A stretch of DNA of 6,137 nucleotides. Source: SZUA-320 sp041612035. GTDB lineage: Bacteria; Gemmatimonadota; Gemmatimonadetes; Gemmatimonadales; GWC2-71-9. The DNA lies in the NCBI GenBank assembly GCA_041612035.1, contig JBFILX010000142.1, forward strand, positions 1-6,137. Reading direction: 5' to 3'. Positions within the stretch are counted from its first letter, which is position 1. Each line of letters starts with the position of its first letter. The notes beneath the pieces are model-generated. The model made no database searches. It was not told where the DNA came from and saw only the letters and a list, made by a program, of their open reading frames with translations. Positions 6,133 to 6,137 of this stretch are shown in pieces. Both the position numbers and the translations under genes were made by a program.

Positions 6133-6137
6133 TGACC

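Noticed and set aside
1..6137. Search for CRISPR arrays, tRNA genes, transposase fragments or long direct repeats.
   Set aside because: None was seen by eye on either strand; the coding density leaves no gap over 100 bases.

Overview
The window is GC-rich (around 70% by eye) and densely coded, with almost no intergenic space, several GTG starts, and genes that overlap by 1-4 bases. This points to a high-GC, free-living bacterium. The style of the proteins, notably the minus-strand hypothetical that begins with an 'EVAAIFERA'-type helix, and the SRPBCC ending 'DLRNHDP...GYADQ', reminds me of Gemmatimonadota or a similar soil phylum. That assignment is an inference and cannot be proved from one window. 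I see no mobile element, CRISPR array, rRNA or tRNA.

Layout. Bases 1-738 (+) hold the 3'-most ~245 codons of an HpcH/HpaI-family class II aldolase whose start lies left of the window. It overlaps by four bases (GTGA) the largest gene, 735-2966 (+). This encodes a 743-residue transporter that I recognise as a bacterial cation-chloride cotransporter (SLC12/NKCC-KCC type), complete with 12 predicted membrane helices and the family's cytosolic C-terminal domain. Bases 2987-3688 (-) encode a two-helix membrane protein of unknown function, convergent with the transporter.

A divergent gap of about 83 bases (3689-3771) separates it from a rightward pair: a DUF6653-like four-helix membrane protein (3772-4278) and an ArsC-like low-molecular-weight phosphatase/arsenate reductase (4278-4724), overlapping by one base (TGATG). 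A short AT-richer pocket near 4737-4770 may carry a promoter. It leads into a second rightward cluster: a small Gly/Ala-rich membrane protein (4791-5126), a RibD-C/dihydrofolate-reductase-fold protein (5123-5650, GTGA overlap) and an SRPBCC/AHSA1-type protein (5653-6099). The cluster ends in a perfect 18-base palindrome at 6111-6128, a probable terminator.

How the genes fit together. The tight overlaps suggest three rightward transcription units (aldolase-transporter; DUF6653-ArsC; small membrane protein-DHFR-like-SRPBCC) and one leftward single gene. I see no shared pathway linking them; this looks like ordinary chromosomal housekeeping or accessory content. The most notable item is the SLC12-type transporter, which keeps the paired serines that form the Na+ site in NKCC/NCC proteins. 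Several very long open frames on the opposite strand or in other frames are artefacts of high-GC codon bias.
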